Below, piece after piece: positions 1-19,009 of a stretch of DNA of 64,000 nucleotides; position 1 is the first letter of the stretch, and every line of letters begins with the position of its first letter. The DNA is from Cynocephalus volans (Eukaryota > Chordata > Mammalia > Dermoptera > Cynocephalidae). Position numbers and translations under genes: made by a program. The notes beneath the pieces are model-generated. The model saw only the letters and a program-made list of their open reading frames with translations. It was not told the origin of the DNA and did no database searches. The stretch covers positions 23,101,577-23,165,576 of the forward strand of contig NC_084462.1 in assembly GCF_027409185.1 (NCBI RefSeq). The letters run 5' to 3'.

Positions 1-329
1 CTCTGTGAAATCTGTATCTCTTATTTGTCACTTTAATCCTGTTCTCACTTTCTACTGTGACTCTGCCTTTGAATTTTTTCCTGTGGTGGAGTCAAGAACC
101 TGTTAAGAAGATGGGGTGGGTTGAGGCTGACTACTGGGCCTTCCCACTCCCTCTCCTGTGGCACCAGTTTTACAGAGTCCTTTATGATAGTTCTTGTTAT
201 CAGGCATACACACATGAGAACTCAAACTCCCCTCTTTCTGATCTTTCCCTGGTTCTATTTTTCAGGTTTTTGTTTAATTTTGTTTTGTTTTTAACACAAG
301 CAGCTCCATCTTGATTCTGAAAATTTTCA
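1..329. other. Unclassified intergenic sequence
   Basis: No gene or confident repeat is recognised in this AT-rich left edge. In human synteny CPSF4 would lie further left, but nothing here resembles a coding exon. Confidence 0.3.
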
Positions 330-690
330 TGCCACTGTCCATGCCGAGAACTTTTTTTCATCTCCCCCAAACCAAAACTCTATACTCATTAAATATTAAC
401 TCCTCATCCTCCATTCCATCCCCTGGCAACCACCATTCCACTTTCTGTCTCTATAAATTTGACTGCTTTAGGTACTTCATATACGTGGAATTATACAATA
501 CTTGTCTTTTCTGCCCAGCTTATTTCACTCAGCATAATGTCCTCAAGGTTCATCCATGTTGCAGCATGTGTCAGAATTTCCTTCCTTTTTAAGGCTGAAC
601 AATATTTCATTGTATGTATATATCACATTTTGTTTATCCATTCATCCATTAGTGGACACCTGGATTGATTCCATCTTTTGGCTGTTGACT
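330..690 (-). repeat. Old LINE-1 3' region, antisense (first part)
   Basis: The text resembles the antisense L1 3' region: tttatccattcatccattag followed by a 'ggacacctggattgattcc' stretch. It resumes at about 1,205 ('aataatgctgatatgaacac'), so the intervening half kilobase is a later insertion. Confidence 0.6.
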
Positions 691-1205
691 GAAATTAGTG
701 CTGTTGAGGCAGAAATAGTTTTGTAAAGTTTACTGGGAGCCAAATGTGAGGATTGACTTGGGAAATACCACCTGACAGAGTCAGAGAAGTGTTCTGAAGT
801 GTATTACAAACAACAAAGGTTTTATAGACAGAAAGGGCTGAAGAAAGCAGAAAGAAAGAACAGAAGGGGATTGGTCATTTCAAAGTTACTTCCCTTGTAA
901 GCTGGGCACAGGGAGACAGAACAATAGGAAAATAACTGATTAGTTAACATCAAGTTACTTCGGGCTCTCTCTTATGTAAGTATTAAAGCAGAGGAAACTT
1001 CATTATCATAGGTTTTGAACATTTAAACTGGCCTGTTGGAGGAAATTGGCTATTATCTCTTTCTCCTGACTTCTAGGAAGTTCAGACCATAAACTGAGTG
1101 ACATGGAACTTAGCAAGGGTGACTCCATTTTGACTTTTAGTCTGGTCTTTTGGGGCCTAGTGCAGGACCTTAGTCCAAAACAGTGGCCTCTGATAATTTT
1201 TATTT
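691..1205. mobile_element. LTR-like insertion splitting an old L1
   Basis: About 515 bp interrupt an otherwise continuous antisense L1. The insert opens with TGAAATTAG and closes near TTTAACA, compatible with TG...CA LTR ends. Family and target-site duplication were not identified with certainty. Confidence 0.4.
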
Positions 1206-1335
1206 AACATGGCTATGAAGAATAATGCTGATATGAACACGGGCATACAAATATCTGTTCGAGTCCCAGCTTTCAATTCTTTGGGGTATTTTCTCAAACA
1301 TGGAATTGTTGGAGCATATGGTTCCAATGCTTTTT
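1206..1335 (-). repeat. Old LINE-1 3' region, antisense (second part)
   Basis: Continuation of the L1 copy at 330-690 ('caaatatctgttcgagtccc', 'ttggagcatatggttcc'). Confidence 0.6.
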
Positions 1336-1339
1336 AAAG

Positions 1340-1680
1340 AAAGAAAACAAACTCTAACATTTTATAATGTAAAATTCATGATGTCTAACATCCAACAACA
1401 AACAATATATATATAATGAAGGAAAATGCAGTCCAAAACCAAGAAAATAATCAGTCAGTAGAAACAGATGTAGAAGGGACAGAAATTATGGAATTAGCAC
1501 ACAATGACTTTAAAACAACTATTATGAATATACTCAAGGATTTAAAAAAAAACATGAACATAGTGAAGGGAAAAACAGAAGGCAATAAAAAGAAATAAGT
1601 GAAACTAGAGATGAAATAAAAACAATATCTGAAAGGATCACTGAGCTTAAGGACTAGCAATAGAAACTACTCCTTGTAGG
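1340..1680 (+). repeat. L1/HAL1-like 5' region with ORF1-like coiled-coil relic
   Basis: A-rich sequence with a short open frame (1,416-1,598) rich in Lys, Glu and Asn, typical of the decayed start of L1 or HAL1 ORF1. It stops after 60 codons and is not a gene. Confidence 0.45.
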
Positions 1681-1688
1681 ACTTACAA

Positions 1689-1727
1689 TTTTTTTTGTTT
1701 GTTTGTTTGGAGGCCGGCCAGTATGTC
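1689..1727 (-). repeat. tRNA-Ile-type SINE fragment
   Basis: A T-rich tail followed by 'ggccggccagtatg' is the antisense 3' end of the local SINE family; the rest is missing. Confidence 0.45.
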
Positions 1728-1884
1728 GACATATAATTATTGATCTTGGGTCTCCTTCTTGTAATGAGTTTTTATCTCATAAGCACTGGAAGACTATGGA
1801 AAATTCCTCTTTTCTTTTCCCAGTTTTTCCATATAGCTCTCTAGCTTCTTGTTCCCAGTAGCTTCAGATATCAGTAAATATCTT

Positions 1885-3190
1885 TTTTTAAGTTTATTTA
1901 TTAACATTATTTTTTTACATTCTAAGATGTTATTGCAGAGCAGTTGGGGGAGGGGGAGAGGAAAAGGGGAAGGAAATAGTGCAGGAGGAAGAGGAAGGGG
2001 GTGTGGTTGAGGTCCGGGGCTGCCAGCAGTGGCTCAGTTGTTGCTGGGCTGGATGCAGATGTCAGAGGGTGTGGCTGAAGTCCTAGGCCCCCCACCACCA
2101 GAGGGCTTCCAGGGGTGGCTCAGTGGCCATTGCTGGGCTGGCCGCAGATGTTGGGGGGCATGGATAAGGCCCCCGGCCCTCCTCTCCTCCCTGGCTTGGG
2201 AGCCCAGGGGGCTTCCAGTCCTTCTAGGTTTTATAGGTGTTCTTTTGTGATATGAGACCTTTACTAGTTAATATCAAATTTTGTTTCTGGTCTGTGGCCA
2301 TTTTGTTTTTTCTTTCAGTTCTGTGCTGGATTATTCACCATTAAGTTCTGTACTAGAAGTAATTTGCTGCCCTTTGCTTACTTCTAAAATGGGGGAAGTT
2401 CTTATGGGGACCAGCACTTGAGCCCTGCAGTTGAGCTAAATTGCACCTTTGCTGCTGATTCCCTGGGGAAGGCTTTTTGTGCAGCTCAGGTTTTAGAGAT
2501 TGACCTTGTATGTACTTTTGGGTCTTGTGAGGTCCAATACACCTGGTTTGTGTGGAAACTCTCATCCGGGCCTGAGTCTTTTCAGCAAACTACATCTCCT
2601 GCAATTCTGTATTCCTGATGAGTCTCCACTGAGTGGTCCTGCACTGCTTGGGGGGGCAGATCAGCTGCCCTTGCTTTGCTCCGTTGTTCCCCCAGTGGAC
2701 CTGTCTCCCCCACTGCCCATACTCCAAACACTTCCCATGGGATGGTCTGTGCACTGGTCCCTTGCAATGACTCACCGGCTTCTGAGTGGCTCCTTTTTTC
2801 AGTTGTCTGTGGCTCCTTGCTCCTGTGTGGGTCCATGGGAACCCTGTTAGTGGTCTTGCTGGCCTGGGGGCCACCAAGGCCCTCTTCTCCCCTATCGCCT
2901 CTAAGCAACTCCATCCGAAGGGCACAGCTGCAGCTTTTGCCAGTTCCTACTCCATGAGCTCACCAGGGCCAGCCTTGAAGCAGTTGGGATTTGAAATGGT
3001 GGGAGTGGTCCTCTCTTTCTGTCATCGTGGCTTCTCCTCCTTCATGCACTCTGTAGGTCTCTCCTCCTCTTCCCCTGAGCTCTAGCGGCCCCAGCTTGGC
3101 TGTCGTTACTTTTTAATAGTTGATAATTGGTTGATTTGTGGAAGAGAGTGATGCTGGGGACTGTCTATTCCACCATCTTGACCAGAAGCT
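1885..3190 (-). mobile_element. L1 5'-leader-derived insertion lacking ORF1/ORF2
   Basis: Read on the minus strand, the element starts at 3,190 with a typical L1 5' end (AAGATGGTGGAATAGAC within the first 30 bases). It runs through about 1.1 kb of GC-rich leader-like sequence and ends in a pyrimidine-rich stretch, a short AT-rich segment with AATAAA-like signals, and a poly(A) tail. Both sides carry the 14-bp target-site duplication tcagtaaatatctt (1,871-1,884 and 3,191-3,204), so this is one retrotransposed unit. No L1 ORF1 or ORF2 coding is visible. Several overlapping 90-116-codon frames on both strands follow from high GC content and are not genes. Confidence 0.75.
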
Positions 3191-3508
3191 TCAGTAAATA
3201 TCTTCACAGGGAAACTATCACTGAATTTGAGGCCTCCAATTCTCCAATGTGGTCATTTTAGCACAGCATGATTGGAAAGAGCTCAACAGTTTTTCTGTCT
3301 GAGATCAGCACCCCTTTGCCTGGACCAAATCCTGAAATCTTTGAGTAACGTTTAAATGTGTAATATTTGAAATTTAACAGTGCCTAGTGCACTATAGGCA
3401 ATCAATAAGATTAATTGAATGAATGAATTTCATTGTAAAACCTGATTTTCTTAATTGGCTTTTGGAAGTTCAAAGTGCTATAAGACTGAGTCAATAAATA
3501 TCTGTATT

Positions 3509-3683
3509 GGGCCGAGCCCGTGGCACACTCGGGAGAGTGCAGCGCTGGGAGCGCAGTGACGCTCCCGCCGCGGGGTCGGATCCTATATAGGAATGGCCAG
3601 TGCACTCACTGGCTGAGTGCCCGTCACGAAAAAGACAAAAAAAAAAAACAAAAAAGCAAAAACAAACAAACAAACAAAAAAAA
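3509..3683 (+). mobile_element. tRNA-Ile-derived SINE, GC-rich type
   Basis: Starts gggccgagcccgtggc, has the GC-rich internal motif and the 'cctatataggaatggcc' junction, and ends in an A-rich tail. A perfect 17-bp duplication caataaatatctgtatt flanks it (3,492-3,508 and 3,684-3,700), indicating a recent insertion. Confidence 0.9.
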
Positions 3684-3734
3684 CAATAAATATCTGTATT
3701 TATCTAAAGACCTTTGGAAAACTGCGGATTTTCC

Positions 3735-3935
3735 CCCTAATACTTCAGGAACATTTACTGTGTGCCAGGCATTGTTCTAAGCACTTTGCATGTATTAACT
3801 AATTTAATATTCATAACAACCATGTGAAATTCAGACTGCTAGTCTCCTCATTTTACATGTATGGAAACTAAGGCACAGAGGAGTTAAGTAATTTCTTCCA
3901 GGCCAAACAACTCATATGATAGCGGTAAAACAAAC
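3735..3935 (-). repeat. MIR SINE
   Basis: Antisense MIR signature: 'tgtgccaggcattgttcta', 'ctcattttacatgtatgg', 'ggcacagaggagttaag'. Confidence 0.65.
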
Positions 3936-4121
3936 ACCATATATAGATAATGTATGTATTTTGGCTCATGGAAATCAAGAAAAGATTTTACCCAATACTT
4001 CAAAAAGGTGTTTTGTTTTAAATCTGTATTCTCCCTTGCTTTTTTTTTTTTTTTTCTTAACTAAACATATGGAACCCTATCAAAAATTTTAAATTCTTAC
4101 CTGGGTATTTTCATCCAGGTA

Positions 4122-4230
4122 GTTTTGTTGTTGTTGTTGTTGTTGTTTCCAGGTGGCTGGTAAGGGGATTCAAATCCTTGACCTTGGTGTTATCAGCACA
4201 GCTCTAACCAGGTGATCTAACTGACCAGCA
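4122..4230 (-). mobile_element. tRNA-Ile-type SINE, monomer
   Basis: Antisense copy with a (GTT)n tail, then 'aaggggattcaaatccttg' (B-box region) and 'ctaaccaggtgatctaact' ending at 'gaccagca'. Confidence 0.75.
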
Positions 4231-4329
4231 TAGGGTAGATTTTAAGACTATTTTTTTTTTTTTTTTTTTGACAGCAGTCCTTAATGTTCTTGACCAATCA
4301 TACTCCTTGTATTTGTGGATCCTGATTTG

Positions 4330-4425
4330 TTTTTTTTTTTTTTTTTTTTTGGTGACTAGCCAGTACAGGGATCTGAACCCTTGACCTTTATGTTACTAAC
4401 ACCACGCTCTAACCAATACTTTCAC
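4330..4425 (-). mobile_element. tRNA-Ile-type SINE, monomer
   Basis: Poly(T), then 'ggtgactagccagtacagg' and 'gatctgaacccttgacc'; the 5' end is eroded after 'cgctctaacca'. Confidence 0.75.
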
Positions 4426-4760
4426 TACATTTTGGCTGAGAATTTCTTCTAAGAAATCACAAAGATGCTCTGTGAGTTCTAAGTATTCTTACACAATTAT
4501 AAAACAGATTTTTCTTCCTAAAGCTCAACATGTAATGGTAACTCACTTGTGTATTATAAATACTACTTCACAATATACTTCAATAAGAATTTATTATTGT
4601 AATGCTTCCAAAGCATTAAAAATATCATAACTTAAACATATATTATGGCATGTTAATATATAGATGGCATGGCATAATAAAGTGAGTACGAGAAAGCTGT
4701 TAGCTCAAAGAGAAGGGAGAGGTTAATTACAAAGTTCTCATATCAGGAATGGCTTAGTAA

Positions 4761-4798
4761 ATTTTTTTTTCCCGGTTGGCCAGTAAGGGGATCAAAAC
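4761..4798 (-). repeat. SINE 3' fragment
   Basis: T-run plus 'ggttggccagtaaggggatc', the tail-proximal part of the same SINE. Confidence 0.5.
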
Positions 4799-5057
4799 TG
4801 GTTTAGTAGATTTAAAAGATTTAAGGACACATGTACTATTACACACTTTTTGGTTCATGCTTTAGTTAAAATTGTAATCATGCCTCAAATGTATTTCTTA
4901 CTATATTGGGTCTCATCTTTAAAATGATGGCTCCAGTTATATTACTAGAATTTTCACTTTCTAGTAATTCTAAATTACTAGAATTTCCAAGTCACAGTCT
5001 AATATCGCTAGCACGATGCTGCCGTAAGAATGTTCCATGACAAAGCTAGAAACGGTA

Positions 5058-5167
5058 TTGTTTTGTTTTGTTTTGTCTATTCGTTTTGGTGGCTGGCTGA
5101 TGTGGAAATCTGAACCCTTGACCTTGGTGTTACCAACACTGCGCTCCAACCGAGCAAACTGGCCAGC
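5058..5167 (-). mobile_element. tRNA-Ile-type SINE, monomer
   Basis: (GTTTT)n tail, 'gtggctggctgatgtgg', 'gaacccttgaccttggtg', ending 'aactggccagc'. Near-identical flanks agaaacggtat / agaaacagtat look like the target-site duplication. Confidence 0.8.
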
Positions 5168-7140
5168 AGAAACAGTATGTTTTCAGAAAGTCACAAGTTC
5201 ATATTAGCATTGTCAATATAGCTATAATCTTAATATATCTACTTAAAAACTTAACCCTTTACTCATAACTGTACTCTTTTGTAATTACATAATTTGCACA
5301 ATTATCCCTCTAACTAAAATCTAGTACAATTTCTCTCTTCCTCTTTTATCTGATAAAATCTTCTCCCCTACAAACACATGTGCACACACACACAAAGCCA
5401 AAGAAACTAATTATATTGCTTTTGAATCAAAATATTTTTCAATTTTTTTATGATTAAACAAACAGTTGCACATGTATACTTTGTTCCAAACGTTTAAGTT
5501 AATTTGTAATTTAAGAGGCTTGTTTTTTATACTGGTTGTGACTTTCAGCTCGTTCTTCATAGAAGACCCATTCAGGTCCCATAGCAAATGGAAAATCAGA
5601 TTTTCCAGTCTATTCTATGAAATGAATGGAAGTATAAAAGAGGTTTAATTTCCAAAGTCAGGTACAAGAGTATTATTGTCATGAGCAGTGAATCAATGCA
5701 TGATTGTGGGTAAAACTTTCATACACACAATTTTCTGTCAGAAAAACCAATCTTATCTTCCACAGGTCATTTCCTGACCTACATTAAATGAGGAGACATT
5801 AGAGACACAGAGATTCCTTTGGCTCTATACAACTACCATCTGATAATCTCTTATCTGAACAACCGCCACAGCATCCTAGCTGGCTTTCCCACATCCACAA
5901 TCCTTCAATCTGGTCTCCTCAATGCAGCCAAAGCAACCTTTAGTAAATTAAAATCTGGGCATGCCATTCTTTTTTTCCAGAATCTTCTTGAGCACAGAGC
6001 CCTATTTGGGTTAGAGTGATGGCAAGCCTTGATGGAAGTGACAGAGAGTTCAAAAGTCACTTAAATGTTTTATCTTAGTACATCTATGTTTAGAAAAATA
6101 ATCCAGTTCTAGGCTTCTAGAAGGCTCCATGTGCTTGGGGGGCCCCCAAGTTGGATACTGAAAGGATGTTCATAGTGATTCTCAATCCTGTTGCTAGGGT
6201 GTCTCCAGTTTTGCTTGGGACTGTCCAGAACTTAATGTCTTTCTAAGGAAGAAGCTTCTACCCAGAATGCACAAAGTCTCAGTGATCAGCTATGGCTGCA
6301 GAAATTTGGGGGAAAGGCACAAAACCCAACAAATAGGGACTGAAAGCAACATAGTTTTAGTGTCACATGGATTTGGCATAGGTGATCCACCCCACTTGCT
6401 GTCATCCTGGCTGCTGATGTTAGCAACCATGATTTGTGGTTCATAGTGACAGATCATCTCTTGCTTCAACACTCCAAGTGATGAGACTTAAATGTACAAC
6501 TTAAGGGCATTATTATTATCAGCTTTAACTGCTGATCTATAAGATGAATTTACAGATGCAAAGGACCTGACTGACAAACAGCTAGTTTACCAGAAAATTC
6601 GGAGAGCTGGAAATTAATTCCCACATGTCTAATACCCTGCTGTTGCCAGTAAGTATATCGTAAGTATCCCATACTCAAAGGCTTTTGTTGAGAGGATATT
6701 TAGCTTGACATTATATATCACTTTGGACTGACACAAGGAATCAGTGTAATGTGGGCCTGATAAGAGAAGAGCTACAAGTCAAAGAGAGTTGTACTTTCGC
6801 CTGTAGTATTCAGTTTTAACACTACATAAAAGTCAAAAAAGATGTCTTGAAGGTTTCCAGGCAATTCAGAGAATTACTGTTAGAAAGAGTAAAAATATCC
6901 TACTGTATCATTGGACTGAAAGAAATATATCCTTTTTTTTCCTTTTTATTAAATGCATCTTTTTTTTTAAAGTCTTACAATTATGTATTTTACACATACA
7001 CAAAGAAATAGCCTACGAAATCTAACTATCTAAAAAAGCGTTTAATAGTTACAGTATGTTGCTATATCGGTGGGCAAAGAGAAACGTACAAGTATTATAT
7101 CTCCTTCACATACATTACCTCTTTAGTTAGTCCTGCTATT
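5168..7140. other. Intergenic stretch, mostly unclassified
   Basis: No gene is recognised. 5,820-6,010 has the look of an ancient LINE (L2-like) fragment. The remainder is AT-rich with short chance frames only. Confidence 0.3.
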
Positions 7141-7228
7141 TTATTTCTTTGGTGGCTAGCGGAATGGGGATCTCTTGACCTTCGTGTTATAACACCGCGC
7201 TCTAACCAACTGAGCTAACTGGCCAGCC
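7141..7228 (-). mobile_element. tRNA-Ile-type SINE, monomer
   Basis: 'ttggtggctagcgg', 'gatctcttgaccttcgtg' and 'aactggccagcc'; probable duplication tgctattt on both sides. Confidence 0.75.
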
Positions 7229-7614
7229 ACTTTGCTATTTATTAATTACAACAAATTGCCCCTGTTAACTACTCCTATTGCTGTTTTGTTTAAATAATAG
7301 CACAATGTAACAGAAATGTAAATTAAAAAACCATTTCAAATAAGCACCTATTTTTCATTTTTTGGTTGAAGCGATAACACATATGTGTATAATAACTCAT
7401 TATATGTTCCATTATCATTATTTGTTTGGGATAGCTGTGGTCAAGGTGAGCTCTCGAAAAAGTTGGTCACTCCACATTGACTTGCCAGGGGAGATTTTTA
7501 AAATACCCAACTGCGCTGACAGCCCCTTCCCTAGAGGTTCTGCAATCAGTCCGCAGGGGCAGGGGCTTGCTACTGGCATTTCTAGAGCTCTCCAGCTGAC
7601 TCGGGAGTTCACCA

Positions 7615-8200
7615 CCACCGCGTGGGCGGGGCAGAATCCTCAGGGGCGTGGCCAGAGGGCACGTGGCCGAGCCGGCGCCCTCTGCGGCCGTTGATTGGTA
7701 CCGGCTAGGAGAGGAGTGTACGTGCCATGAGCGGCCGCCGCCCTCTTCGCCAGACCAGAGAGTTGTGAAGCCTCCGTGGTCCTAGAGAAGACGCGGAGCG
7801 AGACGCTCTGCTCGGCGCGACGAGAGTCTCGGAGGACGCCCCCGAGGCGGAGCCGGGGATCCCATCCCTCTAGTGGGGGTGAGCGGAGGTGCGCCGACGA
7901 GAAGGGCTCGAGTCAGGGCGGGGAAGGGGAGAGGGGAGTCCACCCTCGCGGCTGCCGCAGGGGGACACTAAGTACCACGTGGAGGACTTCCTGGAGGCGG
8001 CGGCGCGGTGGGAGGTCGCCGGCCTCCAGTAGGTTTGGAGAGAAAGAAACTAGTGTGATGGGAGGAGTGGTGCCGCGGGGAAGTCACTCCTGGAGAGACA
8101 ACCCTCTCCTCCCGGCCTCCAGGGTACGTGAAGGGCATTTGCGGAGGGGCTCCGGGGCCTGTGGCACCAGCCTTTGAATATTTTCGATGGTGTCTCAGGT
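7615..8200 (+). promoter_or_regulatory. ZNF789: CpG-island promoter of ZNF789
   Basis: A sharp switch to CpG-dense sequence in an AT-rich setting. It holds a GC box (gtgggcggggc, 7,622-7,632), an inverted CCAAT box (gattggt, 7,693-7,699) and a NotI-type gcggccgc at about 7,731. Its position upstream of the ZNF789 coding exons on the same strand makes it the likely TATA-less promoter. The exact start site cannot be read from the sequence. Confidence 0.75.
7700..7878 (+). other. ZNF789: Putative ZNF789 exon 1 (5' UTR)
   Basis: Sequence downstream of the CCAAT box runs to a good donor (gtgagcgg at 7,879). KRAB zinc-finger genes commonly have a non-coding CpG-island first exon. The 5' limit is a guess and other donors are possible. 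Confidence 0.4.
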
Positions 8201-9773
8201 CTTCAGCAGCGAGGAGGAGCGAAGTCAGTAAATGAATGGCTGGTTTGTGGTATTTGGTTTTGGATGCAGGGGAAGTCGAGATGTGATTCTAAGTTCAAGG
8301 TGTTGACATTACCGCGAAGTGGCATCTTAGATTCTGTCAGAAGTTAAAATCAGATCAAATTAAAGTGTTAAGAGTTTTTTGTGCATACAGACGAACAGTT
8401 GGTGAACTGTTACAACGCATCTTATAAAGCATGAGCGAGGAAGTGCCGCGATCTTTATGTTAATTGGATATTACACACATTCCTTTTAGAGCAAGAAGCG
8501 CTGTGTAAGCTTTTGGTTGTAAGCTTTTCGTCTGCAGACAATTGGTTCAATTTCATCCTGCGGAAAACAGAACAGCTGAAGTTTCGTTCATGGTTAGAGC
8601 TAGCTTTTCGGGGGAATGAGGCTATTTGCAGTTTTTGTATGCCTGTGGATGGTTGGCCTACGGGTATACCCAAACCATGGCGTTTATTTTGATTTTTGTT
8701 TAGCAAGTCTGACTTCCAAATGCACAGTTTGTACAGATTTTCTTTTTCCTTTATTGTATGGGTAATTCTAGTGCTTGAGAAAAGCAGGTTTAGTTAGAGA
8801 CTTCTAGGGACTTGTTCAGGAGGTTGGGGGCAGGCGTTATTTATTCTGCCTAGATTTTCAGTAAATATAGTTTAGGGAATGAAAGGCATGTGGTCTCTGC
8901 CCCAACTTTGGAACCATTGATCAGGACAGTTTTTGGAGTGCCTCCTCGCTTAAGAGGCAGGAGGTCTTCCAAACAGTGTTTTCAGGGAACATGAACTGGA
9001 GTTTGGTGGCGGTGGTGGTGGTAGGGGGGGGTCTTTAAAATTAATTTACGTAAAGATTAACCCCTGGGGAGAAAGCAAGTCTGTTATTGTTGTTCAATCT
9101 TGTGAGTCCTAGCAAATCACCAAGCTAGGTGGTTGTGGAGCCCCAGAACACCTCCAGAGTAGGCTTGTCAGTGGGTGGAGCTGTCAGTGGGAGCAGGGTT
9201 GGGAATACATAAACAGATTTAGAAGAACAAAGAAATAGCCTATGGTATTGCCCCAAATGACCTTAGTTCCTGGAGAGCTAAATTGGTTAGGTTTGGGTTA
9301 GGGGAGTCAAGTTTGAAGATTAGTATCTTCAGGCCAAGCTAAACTGATGGTTAAGGTAACAATGGGAAAAGATAAAACCTGTTTATTGTGTATGTGAGCT
9401 TATTTGTTTGAAGAGGATAAAATTAAGTTCATTGTAGAATTTGGAAAATATGGAAAAAAAAGAAAAAAGAAAATCCCTGTATCTCGTCAGCTGTGCATGC
9501 CCAGAGAGTAACTATATGGAATTTATAATTACCTGTTTGTACATATGTAGTCTGAAATCTCTGATAACGGTCCTAAAATAATATGTGTGATGTGGAAATA
9601 AATGGAGATCACCCAAATCAGAGCAAGTGCTTTTTATTCAGAACTTCATATAACAAGGGAGTCAACCACCATCACTTGTGTTGGGCAGAGACTCAAAGGC
9701 AGGCAGAGGAAAGCTTCGCAGAGAGAGCTTCAAATTAGGGCTGGCCTTACTGGTTATCTCTCTTCTTCTTCAG
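7879..9773 (+). other. ZNF789: ZNF789 intron 1
   Basis: The first 300 bp are the tail of the CpG island. After that I see largely unique sequence with a G-rich patch near 9,007-9,030 and no confident repeat or exon. Confidence 0.4.
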
Positions 9774-9817
9774 CTTACCCTGAGGACCGGTATCCTACCC
9801 TTGTTAAAGAGCCGGCC

Positions 9818-17697
<7,880 letters not shown>

Positions 17698-17860
17698 TAT
17701 TAACTGGAAACACTACCATTTATTTTATTTTTATTTATTTTTTGGTGGCTGGCCAGTTCGTAAAGCTACCATTTAAAGTCCCGAACTTAACATCGACTGC
17801 AAGTGTGTATAACTTGATTGTTTCACGAAAAGTAATAAACAACTGACATGGTTTTTCTGT
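17698..17860 (+). other. ZNF789: ZNF789 3' UTR with polyadenylation signal
   Basis: An AATAAA lies at 17,834-17,839, about 140 nt after the stop codon, so a short 3' UTR is possible. Later signals cannot be excluded. Confidence 0.55.
17723..17765 (-). mobile_element. Very short SINE remnant in the ZNF789 3' UTR
   Basis: A T-rich tail plus 'ggtggctggccagttcg', flanked by the 10-bp duplication ctaccattta (17,713-17,722 and 17,766-17,775). It is the 3' end of a SINE truncated at integration. Confidence 0.65.
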
Positions 17861-18310
17861 GGGACCCTTTTTCTGTAGCGAACCTTCCTGCTGCACTCAA
17901 GAATTATGAGAAAATGTAATGGGCTGTTGTGTCCACTCACTCTTGAACCCTGCATACCCTCATCCCCTTTAGTCTAGTTAAGGCAGGAGGAGGCATAGAA
18001 GCTTGAAGAGACATGTCCCTTCTGCTTCATTTATTCCAAGCACATTCTAACATTAAGGTTAAATAGGTTAAGCTGACTGTATTATTCTCCCTAGAGCTTA
18101 GCAACACAGGAAATTTCACTTGAAATTGTTTTGATATCCTAAACATCATCCTAAGTCTGTAGTAAACATTGCTGCTTAAAAAAAAAAGGTGGCTGCTATT
18201 TTGACCCTCTCCTATTACTCAAGTCTCCTTTAGTTTCTTCTCGATTTTATTATTTTCTTGCCCCTACCAATTTCATGACTTCTTACCCAGCATATAAAAT
18301 AAAATGTTAA

Positions 18311-18502
18311 TGAGTGGATACGGAAAATGTGGTACATCTACACAATGGAATACTACTCAGCTATAAAAACGAATGAAATACTGCCATTTGCAACAACATG
18401 GATGGACCTCGAGAGAATTATATTAAGTGAAACAAGTCAGGCACAGAAAGAGAAATACCACATGTTCTCACTTATTGGTGGGAGCTAAAAATTAATATAT
18501 AA

Positions 18503-18541
<39 letters not shown>

Positions 18542-18735
18542 CGGGGGGGGAAGAAGATATAACAACCACAATTACTTGAAGTTGATATGACAAGCAAACA
18601 GAAAGGACATTGTTGGGAGGGGGGAGGGAGAAGGGAGGGAGGTTTTGGTGATGGGGAGCAATAATCAGCCACAATGTATATCGACAAAATAAAATTTAAA
18701 AAATAAAAATTAAATTAAATTAAAAAAATAAATAA
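18311..18735 (+). mobile_element. Young L1, 5'-truncated, sense
   Basis: Carries the end of ORF2 ('aatggaatactactcagc', 'acatgttctcacttattgg'), a 3' UTR with an (AC)n tract (18,508-18,537) and a G-rich tract (18,615-18,640), and an A-rich tail. The 17-bp duplication ataaaataaaatgttaa flanks it at 18,294-18,310 and 18,736-18,752. Confidence 0.9.
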
Positions 18736-18804
18736 ATAAAATAAAATGTTAAAAAAGTTCTACAGAGACTGAGAAGTAAGCGGAGTTAAAAATGTACCAC
18801 TCTA

Positions 18805-18990
18805 GGGCCAGCCCGTGGCGCACTCGGGAGAGTGCAGCGCTTGTGGGCGCGGTGGAGGCGTCGCCGCGGGTTCGGATCCCATATAGGAATGGCCGGTGTG
18901 CTCACTGGCTGAGCGCGGTGCGGGGGATTCCAAGCCAAGGGTTGCGATCCCCTTGCCGGTCACAAAAAGACCAAAAAAAAAAAAAAAAAA
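18805..18990 (+). mobile_element. tRNA-Ile-derived SINE, long dimeric GC-rich type
   Basis: gggccagcccgtggcgcac start, a 'cccatataggaatggccgg' junction, and a second arm retaining 'caagccaagggttgcgatc'. The flanking duplication aaaatgtaccactcta is perfect. Confidence 0.9.
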
Positions 18991-19009
18991 AAAAATGTAC
19001 CACTCTAGC

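Noticed and set aside
2582-3085. Several overlapping 90-116-codon frames on both strands
   Set aside because: All are inside the L1 leader-derived element; GC-rich leader sequence produces such frames by chance.
7776-8177. 133-codon Arg/Gly-rich frame in the ZNF789 CpG island
   Set aside because: It runs across the likely exon 1 donor and has only low-complexity composition.
18805-18990. tRNA-gene-like A and B boxes (also at 28,739, 49,151 and elsewhere)
   Set aside because: These lie in SINEs with poly(A) tails and target-site duplications; no intact cloverleaf with a proper acceptor stem was found.
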